A DNA stretch of 64,000 nt, taken from NCBI GenBank assembly GCA_013365325.1, contig JABVXV010000114.1:109033-173032 (forward strand), given 5' to 3'. The DNA comes from Dipetalonema caudispina (Eukaryota > Nematoda > Chromadorea > Rhabditida > Onchocercidae). This document shows, piece after piece, positions 1-12,329 of this stretch. The notes under the pieces are model-generated. The model did no database searches. It was given only the letters and a program-made list of their open reading frames with translations, and had not been told where the DNA came from. Position numbers and translations under genes: made by a program. Within the stretch, counting starts at the first letter, position 1; each line of letters opens with the position of its first letter.

Positions 1-2957
1 ACATCGAATGGTGTTCCCATACAAAGTGATCTTGATGCGATGGACTTGAAGCGTGTTTTCTTCTATCAGGTATATCCATGATCAGATACCAAAGATTCTC
101 TATAATTGCTATGAATCCTTTTATTTCTCTTGGGACATTTTTCTTCCCGAGCAAATAATATGTTTATCCCAAACTGGAAAAAGTTCCACATTTCTGATTT
201 TTGATGAGTAACTGTTTAGGACGTTAAAATTCAACTTATATTGATAATGATAGGCAGACGATGAGCGTTATGTCCCACGTGCTGTTTTGGTGGACTTGGA
301 ACCACGTGTTATCAATGGTATTATTACTTCTGATTATCGCACACTGTACAACATGGAGAATATTTTCATGTCAAAAAGTGGTGGTGGTGCAGGGAATAAT
401 TTCGCTAGTGGTTACAAGCAAGGAAGGTAAGATTTCGTTTCCTGAAATGTGAAAGAAAATACTAAAACGTTAGGGTGTAGATATAGGTATGCTTTCTGTA
501 GCTTATCCTGAATTTTCAGGGAGATAGCAATACTCTGTATTATTTTGGAACTATCATATTTGTTTTTCTTCCTAAAACGTGACCAAGAAATTCAGCGGAA
601 GAAAATTTGTTATTTTTAATAACTATCTGCATTAGTTGTTTTGTAACTATAATAAAATACACAACACTTCTGAGGTAAATCAAGCTATTCATAGAAAAAT
701 CGAATCATCTTTGAACTGTTTGTCATTTAATATCTAAAGTTGAGGAATTCGTAGGAGCATAGGTGATTTATTTAACCTGTTTTCTGATTAAGGAAAGATA
801 ACTTCACAGTTTTGTTTGTATAAAAGAGAATGTTGTAAGGGAAGCACAAGAAGCGTTGTTTGATATTCTTGAACGAGAAGCTGAAAACAGCGATTATCTA
901 GAAGGATTCATGTTATGTCATGCCATAGCTGGCGGTACTGGCTCAGGAATGGGATCTCATGCGCTGGAAAAAATAAGTGACAGGTTAGGTTATCTTCTAA
1001 TTGATATCAAAAAGAAACCTACAGTTAATAATGAAATAAAAACGTCCAGTGAAAAATGATAGTTCAGCTTCTAAATTACTTCGGTGATTACTTCAGTTCA
1101 TGTGAACTTTGCAGATTTCCGAAGAAATTAGTTCAAACTTACTCAGTTTTCCCGGTTATGAGAAAAGGGGAAGCGAGTGATGTGGTGGTACAGCCGTACA
1201 ATTCTATTTTGACACTGGCTCGTTTAATTGAACATCCAAATTGTGTAGTTGTTCTGGATAATACAGCTCTTCATCGAATTGCAAGTGAAAATGCACCGGA
1301 TAGTAATTCATCATTTTCTCATATAAATTCCATGGTAATTCAATAGGAAATGTGGAACTGCATAGGCTTATATTTTGTTAGTTTATGAATTTAAGGGAAG
1401 GTTATCGCTATCTTTAGTGATGGCCCTTCTTTAAACAAGTTAATTTTTGATATTTTTTACCTATAACATGAGCCTCATTAATTGTATGTTATAGTGACAT
1501 ATAAACAAGAATTCAGAAATTCGAATTCATACAGGTTTCACGAATTATGTGTGCATCAACAGCAACGCTGCGATTTCCTGGTGCTATGAACACTCGACTG
1601 ATCAACCTGATTGCTCCATTGGCTGCATACCCACCAATGCGTTTTATCCAGACAGGTTATTTTTATGTTGCATAGTTGTAACTCACTTTCAGCTTTATCG
1701 TTCACTTTCTGTATTTCATTAGAGCTTTTTCGATTTCGAGTATGTACCATGCTTTACATGTCCATATTGCTTTATGCGATCTTTTAAGTGGACTCATTTT
1801 TGGTGTACTCTTTGTTTGGTTTACAGGAAGCTCCTTTGATTCTAAATAACCAGGTAGTTGTTACCCACGTGGTCTGAATCTGGAGGATGGCTTATGAGAA
1901 GTTTGCTACTTTGAATCTACATCTCTGTTTAGGTTTCACACCACTTCGCGAAGGTGATACTACGGTGATGAAAACTTCAGTTGGTGATGTACTTCGACGT
2001 TTGCTGCAACCAAAAAGTATGATGAGCAGCGCTGTAATGGAAAAAGGAGTTGATCATTGTATGTTATCCGCCTTGGCTATTCTGCAAGGTAGAATTGATC
2101 CGACTGAAATTTATTCATCACTGGCAAAGATTAAAGAAAGACGTGATATAAAGTAAGTTCAGTTAAGCTTTTTGCTCCACTGTATCAATTATTACGTTAT
2201 TTGTCTGTGTGATTAAGTTGCAGTCAGTCTAATCAGTGAGTAGGTTAGTGGATTGAATCAATGGAGATTATTCCGGAGATTCATATGCAAAACTCTCAGT
2301 AATAAGATGTTAATGATATATCGATTAATTTTATTCGGTATTACTTTTTTCAAGGAATGTAATCCAAAAAAGATACGTGATATTTTAGGTTTGCACCGTG
2401 GGGTTCAGGCTCACTAAATATAACTCAGTGCCGTCGTTCACCTTATTTGCCAATGACAAATAGAGTTTCCGGGTTGATGCTTTGTAATCACACGAATGCA
2501 GCAAGTCTTTTTCAAGAAAGTTTGAATCAGTGTGAAACGCTTCTCAAAAAGAAGGCATATTTGGATCAGTTCTTAAAAGTAAGGATTATTTTCTGAACAA
2601 TCTGTAAAAGCTTTATATTTCCGATTACTTACTTATCCTGTCAGGAAAATGCCTACTACTAATCATAGCAAGAAGTTTTTAATGAGGAATGACATAGTTC
2701 GAACTGTTAAATTTACCCATCTAACATTTTTAATCTTCTCTCCCTTTCTAGGTAATGCAAAAATTTTTTTCGTACAATGAAAAGAATTAAAGAATTAGGG
2801 TCACTGCAAATTAGATGTATGTTTTAATACGACAAAAATGGGTTTTCAGGAAGATCCGGATATTGTGGCTATGTTGGGTGATGCAGTAGAGCGTGTCAAA
2901 GAAACCGTCCAAACTTATAGAAATGCAACGAAACCCGATTTCATAGAAATAAATTGA
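1..2957 (+). CDS. tbg-1: Gamma-tubulin, 3' part (8 exons visible, 5' end outside window)
   Basis: Gamma-tubulin is the core of the ring complex that nucleates microtubules at centrosomes. Exons by splice phase: before 1-69, 254-426, 840-983, 1115-1334, 1535-1655, 1933-2152, 2389-2578 and 2850-2957, with TGA at 2955-2957. The joined reading follows the family throughout: a FFYQADDE start, the tubulin GTP-binding loop GGTGSGMGS in exon 3, [10 protein letters not shown] in exon 4, RRLLQPK in exon 6, and [13 protein letters not shown] near the C-terminus, ending TRP(K)PD-like before the stop. Two acceptors were chosen because they alone restore the family spacing: 840 (after GTAAG) and 1933. Open stretches at 1800-1932 that look like an extra exon were left as intron. 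The N-terminal part lies upstream of base 1. Gamma rather than alpha/beta identity rests on residues such as RRLLQPK and SVFP. Confidence 0.93.
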
Positions 2958-4319
2958 GTTTTTATTTTATATGTATTTATCAGGCGATGAAACTGCTTTT
3001 GCTATTAGTTAATCACTGAGATAGAATGGAAAAAGAGTAAAGAGGGGATAGGAATGGTTTCTTCTACATTCTTTTTCTAGCGCAATAACAATTAACATGA
3101 AATAAGTTAGGCTTAGAAAGGATACACGTGATATTTTAATCTAAAACTAGAGTTTTTATTCCTTACCTCGCTATTTAGCGAACTTACGGAAACTCGTTTT
3201 TTGTTTTTTAAGAAATTAGCTTAATCTTAATGAATTTCTTGTTGGCTGAATCAGTTAACTTAGATCTGTGCAATGTTCTTCTTTCATTCTTTTTGATTAT
3301 GTAAAAAATGATCTCCGTGCGATAATAAAAATTATACAATTTGCGATTAAATTTGTTATAATGATTATGTATAGGATCACGTTTATTTTTTTAAATTTTA
3401 GTGCTGTCATTAGATAGAAGGATCTTCAAATGCTTATTTCCTATATCTTTACCATATCTCTCAATTTTTTTCAAAAATAGTCTGTGAGAAACTTTTCTTG
3501 GATGTTTGCGCAAATTTCATCGTTTTTGCTGTATTTGTTCAGCGGATTTTTTTTTTGAATCTTAAATTTGGTTCAACATATGCGCGTCTCAAAGGTTTCA
3601 GAAATTGTGCTAAGACTATCTTATCCCATCTTATAGTTTCATCATCTTTTAATAGGAATACAGTTTTTCAAAAGTTTAGTTTGGTATAGCCGACTGCCAA
3701 ATCGGTTGATAATTAGTTTCAAATTTGCGTTGACAATTCCCCTGCTTTATTTTTTCTTTATTTGCTTTTTCTTTTTTTTTTTTTTTTTTTTCTTGAAATA
3801 AATGATGCAATTAGCTATAACATTAACCCATACGCAACGAGGGTTTTAGGACCTGGTTATTGCCGAATTTCTTGTTTCGTCTCTTTCTCCATTCGAAGGA
3901 CTTAACGGTGGGCTACAACAAAGCAAATATATTGGAGGGTCTGGAAATAGGTTTCGCTCGGTTTTTTTTTTTTTTTTTCAGTAATTCTGATTAAAATCAA
4001 ACAATTTTTTCGATTTAATACCACTCCCCTTGATTATCTGGTTATTTAGCAGTGGAAGATGGCTTACATGAATGCATTAAGATAAAATATCAAAGTATTT
4101 TGTCTAATCTGTTGAGTCAGGAGTGACTTGGATTGCTTCGCTGCAATCTAGATCATTAAAAAATCTGAGTGGAAGTCTACGTTCCGTTGCTTAATCCCTT
4201 AACTACTGGTTTTGGTGCTACTGATTACCTCCTACTTAAATAGTTGTTGCGTGGAATATCGTCTTTCATCGTTGATCAGTTCTGAAAATCATTGCGATAA
4301 CTGGATATTGCTGATTTAC
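2958..4319. other. Intergenic, no gene seen
   Basis: AT-rich DNA downstream of gamma-tubulin. It holds two poly-T runs (about 3772-3791 and 3961-3978) and no exon-like open stretch with splice sites that I could support on either strand. Confidence 0.5.
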
Positions 4320-5340
4320 CTGGTTTCTGGCGTTCGTGGTATTCCTTCGTTAATTTTTCGATCCTCGGAAAAAAAATACTTCCCATTGAGCTTGAAACGC
4401 TTACAGATACCAAAGAAGTCGAAGGCACTAGAAAATTTACCGAGTATGTTGTGGATTTCGGACAATTTTTGCACTGGATTTAATGTAGATTGACCTCGAG
4501 GAGGAAGTTCAAGATTTGAGCCGTCAAATTATTGCATTGGATCCATCCCGTAATTAGATTGTTAACCGTACTCTGCGGACTTTTAAAAAACATAAGTAGT
4601 TATTCCCTTCCAATCCTTTCCAAGAAGCATTTTCATGAGGAGCAAAAACGAATACCTACTCGAAGGAGTTGAGCATACTGGAAACGTTAAGCAGCGCTTT
4701 CAAAGCTCTTGTTAATTTCTCGCCATGTAAGCGATACCAGTCTCGAGTTGATATTCCCACAATAAACGCTAAGATGCCCAAAAGAACTTGCTCCGTTTCT
4801 GCATTTTGCACCGCGTGCCACACAAAACAGTTCAATAGTAGACTGTATTTCGGGAATTGTTGCTTAATGAGAACTGGGAAGAGAATGATATCTTAGTTCT
4901 TCAATTCTAGATTTGAATTGATACGGTAAGTTGATTTAACTATTTTGGTTATTTCTCTTATTTTAAAACTAATTTTTCGAGAATAAACCGAAGAAGTAGG
5001 GGATATGTGAGAGAATTTGAGAAGAAAAAGAAAGCTAACCAAATGAATCCTAAACTAAGGAGTACTGCCACTGTTGCAAGTAACCGGGTTTGCACAATTT
5101 GCTTTTTCCTGAAAACTCCCTTCCGAAAAAAGACTTCGAATACTCAATGTTCATATATAATAAACTTTTAGATATGATCGTCCGTAAAGAATGATAAATA
5201 TTCCACAAAAAGAAAATATAGGCAACACGAGGTTTAAATAATGTTAAAATATGATGACGTGATATACTCCTAACAGGAAATGGGAGAAACCTTGTAATGT
5301 GTGTTCCGATAAATAGACTAGTACCGGAAATGAGTTTCTA
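4320..5340 (-). pseudogene. Unrecognised minus-strand coding stretch, probably damaged or unusually spliced
   Basis: Several adjacent open stretches on the minus strand look protein-coding but do not join in one frame. In reading order: about 5340-5050 (basic, one membrane-like stretch), about 5143-4937 (overlapping, next frame, with a strong hydrophobic segment LLATVAVLLSLGFIWLAFF), 4892-4656 (78 codons including LLGILAFIVGISTRDWYRL and HGEKLTRALKALLNV, ending in TAG) and about 4545-4320 (ending at a good donor, GTAAATC). Just before 4892 another frame reads KSRIEELRY and then a TAA, as if one or two bases had been lost. The whole reads like a multi-pass membrane protein interrupted by frame changes. 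I do not recognise the family. It could also be a working gene whose small exons I have joined wrongly. Confidence 0.35.
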
Positions 5341-5578
5341 AGTACTGATGAATGAACATTTGTTGTATACGAGTAATTGGCAGGATGATTACTTGTAACA
5401 ATATTATTGTAAAAGAACTACAACATTTTATAACATTCTGATGAGAAGTCAGTGGTTAATTCACAGTAATCTTCGATTTCCTTCAAGAATACTTCTATTA
5501 GTTCAACAATTATATGGGATATGACTTGTATTGAATTAGCAAACAGTTCTGAAGATCGTATTAAGTCTTGAATTTAGC

Positions 5579-6701
5579 TTACATCACTGCTAGTGATGTT
5601 GATGACTTGCTTCGTACATCTGGTTCAGAAGTTGCTCCTTCAAGAACTGCCACATCTGATGTCGTCAAGTTTAGCTTTACATGGCCACTAAATCCATACT
5701 GACACTTATTTATAAATTGTTGAGCGTAAAGCATATTTGAAAATTTGAGTGTTAATTTTGCAGCAAATGTCACACTTTGAAGTGATGATCTCAATCCTAG
5801 ACACTAAATGATTTCATTCGGGAATAAATTTATCATGATTATATTATTGAAATATAGTGGTCTTCTGGTTTCTGAGAACTTGAGAAAGAATGGTCTTACC
5901 TACCTACACATGAATCACCCCTGAAATATATATTAAAATACTGTGTCGAAATTAGCGATAATATATAGCACTACCTATCCGGAAACTCGTAATCCGGAAT
6001 GTCTCGTTCATCTTTCACATAAGCAGTGGCTATTGCTTTACCAACCTTTTCGTTTTTCGCCATAATAAACAATGCGCTCCCTTTGAAATTATCCTTATGT
6101 TTTTAGTGGTTAAATTTGACCAGGAAATCTGCATATCTACATGAATATCACCAGGTAGTAACTACTGTTTCCGGCTTTTCAAGATTAAAAAAGAGCAGTT
6201 GTAGCCATGCATAAACCTTGTCGGATATTCTGACATATTTAAATTAAATAAACTAATACAGCCAAAGCTCTAATCCTAAATGTATCCGTTAGTAGTTCCC
6301 ATCTTTATTAAAAATCTTCACTTTAACATCCAATATTTCAGTATTTATCTAAAATATTCTGCGCGTCTTGATCAGTTCCAAATTCTTTTTCTCAGAATTT
6401 TCATCCACCAAAATATCAAAGTATAATGATTTTCCATTTAACTTTGTAATTTATAACATGATTTCTATCTCTCTGAAAAACTGCAACTTCAAACGGAAAC
6501 ATGCTTATCTAACATATTACATCACAACATCATCCGGAAAACAACCCCTCCGTCCTCTCACACTGATCAGATACTTTTTTTTGGCTATTTGTGCCTGGCT
6601 CCTTTTAGATCATTGCAAAATGACTCCGAATCAGCGGTTGTTTCCGTGTTGGCTGATTGTTGTAATCCGGCATCATGATGAGTAGTGGTTTCCGTAGTCA
6701 T
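5579..6701 (-). pseudogene. Unrecognised minus-strand gene with apparent in-frame stops; 3' part looks intact
   Basis: The 3' half splices cleanly: an exon ending at 5975 (with NFKGSALFIMAKNEKVGKA), a 17-nt microexon at 5904-5920, and a last exon from about 5796 to the TAA at 5579-5581, joined in phase to give YEFPDRGDSCVGLRSSLQS and a C-terminal end in SSTSLAVM. Upstream pieces are coding-like but broken. A possible start at 6701 (MTTETTTHHDAG) runs 38 codons to a TAG and continues open in the same frame. The stretch with YFDILVDENSEKKNLELIK meets TAG and continues. The stretch with YAWLQLLFFNLEKPETVV meets TGA and TAA before NFKGS in the same frame. I found no donor/acceptor pairs that remove these stops. 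I do not recognise the protein. Its function is unknown. Confidence 0.4.
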
Positions 6702-7130
6702 ATTTCACTTCCGTGCTTTACTTCTATACTCCTGTTCCCGTTTGCCTGGTATTTCCTAGAATGAGATGAAAGAGTTTCCCAGTCACAATATGTTATTTAA
6801 CACCAAATAAATCTTCCTTTTCCGAGATTTCATGTAATTTCAAAAACTTCAGCTTTTCCGGTGATGATATTTCACACAAGAGTTAAATCAGTAATAGATT
6901 ACTGATAGCTGGTAATAGCTTTAATTTTCCTATTTGTTTGGGAAATATTCATAAATAAATAGTGTTGACTTCTGATAATAATTAGTTTTCCTCTTTTCTG
7001 ATAATTTTCTGGCTGCTGTATATTTAAGTTTGCTTTTTAGTGATTACTACATTGATTATCAATTAATGATTTCACACCCTATTCAGTTATCACTTCTCCA
7101 ACTGACCAGTCCTATTCCTCCGATAAAGCA

Positions 7131-10100
7131 ATGGTACGAGTATTCGTTAAGTGGGGAAAGGAACGATTCGAAGTGGATGCAAATGTGGAGGATTCTCCGC
7201 TTCAGTTGAAATCACAACTATTTTCGTTAACAGGTGTGAACCCTGATCGACAAAAAGTGCTCATTAAAGTAAGTCAGATTTTCTCTCTGCTTTCTATAGG
7301 TTGGTCTTCTCTCAATCATTTTATTAGTTTAGAATGCCTAAGGATTCTTTATAAGAGTTGCCTCAATTATTCATTATCCTTATCAATTATGCACTATTAA
7401 ATGACTGTTCCGTTATATCTTTTTTATGTTACATTCAATCTTTTAAAAGATACGACAAGTGTTTTTGTGTGTGCACATTGTATTGAATTTACATTTTGTT
7501 AATTCTTATACATTGTATTAAATAGAAGATGTTGCGTTGGATTGTCAGGCATTCACACTTTATTCATTCTTTTAGTAAAGCGTAATACTGAATTTCAGTT
7601 TCTATTGGTTATCTTTGCCATGTAACGACGTAATGTTATTATATTTTTGTGTTTAAAGATTCCATTTTTTTCTTGCTTTCTTTATTACTAATGCTTTACC
7701 CCTCATTGTGCAACGAAAATAACTTTCCTAGTCTTTAAATGCGTACGAGAACATGTGGAAACGCAAAAGAAGATATCCAGTCACATTATTTTATGTTAAA
7801 TTTTTTTTGTGTCTTGTCTCGGGGCAGTGGAAATTCATTTCTCAGGAAACGGTAGAATATTTTTCATGATTTATTTATCCTTGCAATGCTTATAGGGTAA
7901 AATTCTTGGTGATAACAGCTGGGATGGTTGTGAGTTAAAAGATGGTATGATAATGATGATGATTGGTAGTGGTGGCATAATCCCACCACCTCCACCAGTT
8001 AGCCGTCTGGAGGAAAATTGTGACGGTATGGAAGCTGAGGTACTTGTTTTTTTTTTTTACCTTTTTTTGTAGATGAACGATCGTTTGCTGCCGAAATTCA
8101 ACTCAGGAATTTAACAATTTATCATTTGGTTTAGTCAGTTAAGAAAATAAAATGATTACTTGATGTTGTTCTTGGCGATTATTTATATTTCCAGACATCA
8201 AATTCTCTCGTCCTGCCAGCTGGTTTGAAGAATCTAGGCAATACATGTTATCTGAATGCGACTTTACAGTGTTTCAAGGTAGGTAACCTATGCCTGTTAC
8301 TTTAAAGAAAAATTAAAAATACTTGCCGAAGTCGTTTTTGATATCGTACATATCGTCCAGTTTAGGTAATACCAGAACTGAGGGAAGCACTAAACAAATA
8401 TTCTGAATCAATTCAAAGTGCATCCGTTGATGGTGAGGGTGGCTCAAAAGCTCTTACTGCTGCCGTTCGTGATTTGTATCAGATGATGGACAATCAAAAA
8501 TCAAAAGGCTATGGCGGTGTTATTCCACTTATTATGATACAGGTTTGTTTAGTGGTTGGCTGTATAAATTGTCGAAGTAGTCTTTTTTTCTTCTGCAATA
8601 GAGAGAACATATTTCAACTTGTAAGCCCAGTTGTTCTTCATAGAGGCTGGTACTATCTCAAATTATGACCTGATGTGTCGCGAGAAATTCTAAAATTGTG
8701 GGAAGCACTATCGTACATTAACTAGGCGACTTATTATTGGCTTCCTTAGACAGTGAGTGTCGAGTGTTATCATAAAGTGGAATTTTTAGCAACAGTTTTT
8801 AATTTTGGGTTATCTGCTAAAGGTAGTGCATAATGTTCTTCCACAATTTGCGGCACGAGACGAGCATGGATGGATGCAGCAGGATGCAAACGAGTGCTGG
8901 ACCGAACTACTTCGAGCTTTTCAGACGCAATTGAAAGTTACAGGTTTTCATGTTTCGACCTATTATTAAAAGCAAAGCTAGTCACTATAATTCTTAATTT
9001 CCATTAATAAACTTGTAAGAATGTTTTCATATCAGAAGTTTTAATAACGAAGTTGAGGATGCATTATCTTTTGAATGCTAAACATTACTGGGATGAAAAT
9101 AAGTGTATTTTTTTCTTGCCAAAATTTCTGCTTCACCTGAGATGCTGATAAATATATCAGTTTTTTTCTTATTATTTTTTTCGTATAGATCATGAATCAT
9201 CTTCAAAAGATCATTTGGCATCTATAGTTTCAAGATATATGGAAGGTAGGTTCAAGATTGAAATGAAGAATCTGGAATCTGATGCGGAGCCTATTAATGT
9301 CACAAAAGAAACTTTTTTACAGGTCATTCTTTTTCTATTCCTTTTTGTTTCTTTTTTTGCGAGGAAGAGAGAATTGATGAAATTGTTATTAGTTAATCTG
9401 ATTTCAGAATGGGTGTTTCTCCAAAATATATTTATGAAAATTACTTCCATTTCAGCTAAGCTGCTTCCTTAGCCAAGAAGTAAAGTATGTGCAACTGGGC
9501 ATTAAAGGTAGGTTGACGGAGGAAATTACCAAAAAGTCATCAGTGCTTGGTCGTGACGCTAGATATGAAAAGAAGACTTTGATTGATCGCCTTCCAGCAT
9601 ATCTCTCAATACAAATGGTTCGGTTTTTCTATAAGGAAAAGGATAAGGTAAGATTCACGTTTTTAAATTAAGTTTGTATGATTACGTAATGAATAGGTGA
9701 TTGGATAGTCCTGACGCTTTAAGCAGTAGACAGTTCAGCATATGATTTGCAAGGTGTTCTATAGAATTTCGAGCATTTTAAGATTCCCAGTCAGTTTTCA
9801 TATTAAATTAATTTTGATACATCATATTTGTTTTGCTGTACTCATTCCCAGTTGTTTCAGGTCAATGCAAAGATTTTAAAGGATGTTAAATTTCCTCTGA
9901 TACTCGATTTGTACGATATGTGCACGCCTGAATTACAGCAGGAGTTATTACCGGCACGCGATGCCTTTAAAGTAACAATCTTCCTATAAATTATTTCATG
10001 AAAATATTTGCATATTTATTTCGTTTGTTTTCTAATATTGTTGAATATATTTGTGTGGGATACTTTCCGGGAGTTTATTCCTAACACATGTCTTAAGTAC

Positions 10101-10930
10101 TTTATCAAATATGCGAGATATTTACTCTGTAATGTTTCCAAAATACACTCTGGATAGCTCTTGAAGATATTCTTTGTGTAATTATATGGTTCTCTCTTGC
10201 AGGAGGAGGAGGACAGGAAAGTCGAAACATTGAGAACATCAAAAACTGCTGATGAGATAGCGGTAGTTTCTGAGTCAGATAAGAGTGAAAGAATCGAAAA
10301 AGTTGTTCCTTTTAGTTTCAGCAATGATCCCGGATCAAATAACAGTGGATATTACGAATTGCAGGTTGATTTATACAACATCAGTTTATCTGAAAATATC
10401 CGAAATTTCATTTCCCGAAAAATGCTGGTGATATTGGTATCACATAATTCCTATTAATTCATCTCCCTAAAGGCTGTTGATAGTTATGATAATTAGGCAA
10501 CTCTGATAATGGGTAAGGTTTAATATCTTCAGTGATATGGATCTTCATTATGAAATAGTCATCAAATGTTTATCCTTGAAATCTATGTTGTAATACTAAC
10601 GTTTAAATTATCTGCTTCAGGGAGTTATAACGCACAAAGGTCGTTCATCTAGTAGTGGACATTATGTTGCATGGGTGCGCGTGAAAGGAAATCATTGGGC
10701 GATGTGTGATGATGATGAAGTAAGAATTTGCGCTAATGATACTTTCAGTCGAGCAAATGGGACTTTATTTTCCTATGGATGATATAAGCTTTCGAATTTT
10801 TATTATATAGACCCTAAGTTTTTTATAGGTGCATCCAGTCAATACGGAAGATATTTTGAAATTATCAGGTGGAGGTGATTGGCATTGTGCATACGTATTA
10901 CTTTATGGTCCAAGAATATTAAAGAAGTGA
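7131..10930 (+). CDS. usp-14: Ubiquitin carboxyl-terminal hydrolase 14 (proteasome-associated deubiquitinase)
   Basis: USP14/Ubp6 trims ubiquitin chains on substrates held at the 26S proteasome. Eleven exons join in phase: 7131-7268, 7896-8039, 8195-8278, 8366-8542, 8823-8943, 9189-9322, 9456-9647, 9861-9971, 10203-10364, 10621-10719 and 10829-10930, giving 487 residues (human 494). Residues 1-80 form the ubiquitin-like domain that docks on the proteasome. The Cys box NLGNTCYLNATLQCF puts the catalytic Cys at residue 112. QQDANECW follows, then RLPAYLSIQMVRFFYKEKD, the His box GRSSSSGHYVAWVR near the C-terminus and a final GDWHCAYVLLYGPR. The start ATG at 7131 opens directly into the UBL. Exons 6 and 7 each contain an in-frame GGTAGG that resembles a donor (9245 and 9508), but reading through is required by the family sequence. 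Expected location is cytosol and nucleus. Confidence 0.96.
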
Positions 10931-11640
10931 AGTTCGCATTGTTTTTGAATTTTCGTTGTTTTTGTCAGTCATACATAGGCATCTTTACGTTTTTTCTTGA
11001 GAACTAATCAAGTAACATCGCAGGATACTTTTTTACTTGATTTTGTGCTTAATACTTGGTGTATGAAATACACGGCATGTATGAACGTTTGCTGGATTGT
11101 CAGCATGCACTTTTTGTGTTGTTCTTTATGTTATCTCATTCCATGCTTTGTTAAAGTCCATTTAGAAAGGCTCAAAAATAAGAACGCCAGCTAAATTTAT
11201 GAGAATATTTATTCTTATGTGCGATCTGTAAGCCAATACCCTTCTATATTCTTTACTTGTATACAGCATTTGTATTACGTTGATTTACTTTTAAGGATTT
11301 CTAAAAAAAGGAAACACGGTCATATTAAACCAAAGAAAATTTTATGAAGTAGAAAACAATGCCAGTTAAATAATTTTGTTTCTTTTCTGTTTTGTTCACG
11401 TAAATCATACAAAGTCTGTATCTTTTTCCAAATTTTCTTTTCCGACCTTTCAGGAAGAAGAATTTTTCTTGTTGAAGATGTTATTTTAATGCGGATTATT
11501 TGAAGCATGCAACAATTCTTTCGAGACAGTAATTCTTTATATATTTTTTGTTGCTTATCTGTTGCTATAAAACTTTCACTTCTATCGATTAACTTTTGAA
11601 CTGGTTGTACAAAGATGAACGCGAAGAAGTATTAGTCGTA
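10931..11640. other. Intergenic or 5' end of the next gene, nothing supported
   Basis: AT-rich stretch between USP14 and the next coding exons. The first exon(s) and start codon of the gene ending at 12201 should lie here or be very short, but I could not pick them out. Confidence 0.4.
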
Positions 11641-11644
11641 TTCC

Positions 11645-12201
11645 TTTGACATTTGACAATGCTCTCAATATCTATAATCATAATTTCGTGCTAGTCGCAT
11701 ATGTAAAGGCGAAAAGAATTTTTTCCCGTCAAATTGGTCAAGATGTAAGAGTTTATTGATTATTAATATATTTGTGAGCTTGGTGAAAGTTCTTTTCCTC
11801 GTATTACCGCTTTATATTTTTCAGTAATTCGTAATCCAACTATTAACGTTACTTTTTCATTAGGCCGAGGGGAATAATTTGACCAATGGCGTTATGAGCC
11901 CGTTTTTCGGGAATCAAATTTACAGTAATATTCGGATGGGTGGGTTGTTGAGCTCTCAATTGGTATGCTCCTTTAAATGGTCGAGTTATTCCGGTGAATT
12001 AACAAGTTCCATGGATGGCAGGGATCAATTTTTGCAGCATTTCATGATATAGGGGTTGCCGGTTTGATACCAATGAGTGGCAATTTTGAAACTGGAATCG
12101 GTCTTATGTGGTGTGAGCCCTTTTGCTTTTGATAAAAATTGAGTAGTGTTGCTTTATTTATGATCAGGGAGAGGAATTTCCAGTATCCCTTCAGGCTGTG
12201 A
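11645..12201 (+). CDS. Unidentified protein, C-terminal exons (5' end not found)
   Basis: Four exons join in phase. Exon A starts near 11645 (acceptor uncertain) and ends at 11744 before GTAAGA. It is followed by 11864-11962, 12022-12110 and 12168-12201 with stop TGA. The reading includes FDNALNIYNHNFVLVAYVKA, NGVMSPFFGNQIYSNIRM, GSIFAAFHDIGVAGLIPM and GIGLMWERNFQYPFRL. Canonical GT-AG borders and consistent phase over three introns (119, 59 and 57 nt) argue that it is real. The C-terminal part alternates polar and hydrophobic residues, as in beta-barrel outer-membrane proteins of mitochondria, and ends in an aromatic-rich tail. That likeness is only impressionistic and I do not recognise the family. 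The next gene (DHDDS) starts 129 bp downstream on the same strand, so the two may be an operon. Confidence 0.55.
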
Positions 12202-12329
12202 TCTGCTTGTTTAGTGATAAATTTTTTAAGGATCTGTAGTTGTATACCGTTAGATTTTCACTTTTTTTGGACCATTTATTTGTCATTGCAGTGGGTTGTT
12301 CGAAAGAAAAGGCTGGCATTGGTCGTAGT
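12202..12329 (+). promoter_or_regulatory. Possible intercistronic region with trans-splice acceptor
   Basis: Only 128 bp separate the stop of the upstream gene from the DHDDS ATG. It contains a good acceptor, TCATTGCAG, ending at 12293, 36 nt before the ATG. In nematodes such a short same-strand gap with an acceptor fits SL trans-splicing inside an operon. This is inference from layout only. Confidence 0.4.

Noticed and set aside
1800..1932. Open stretch [12 protein letters not shown] as an extra gamma-tubulin exon
   Set aside because: It does not keep phase with exon 5, and the acceptor at 1933 restores the exact family sequence TGFTPL.
9211..9472. Opposite-strand open frame over USP14 exon 6
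   Set aside because: It is a shadow of the real exon, which carries the conserved USP14 sequence on the plus strand.
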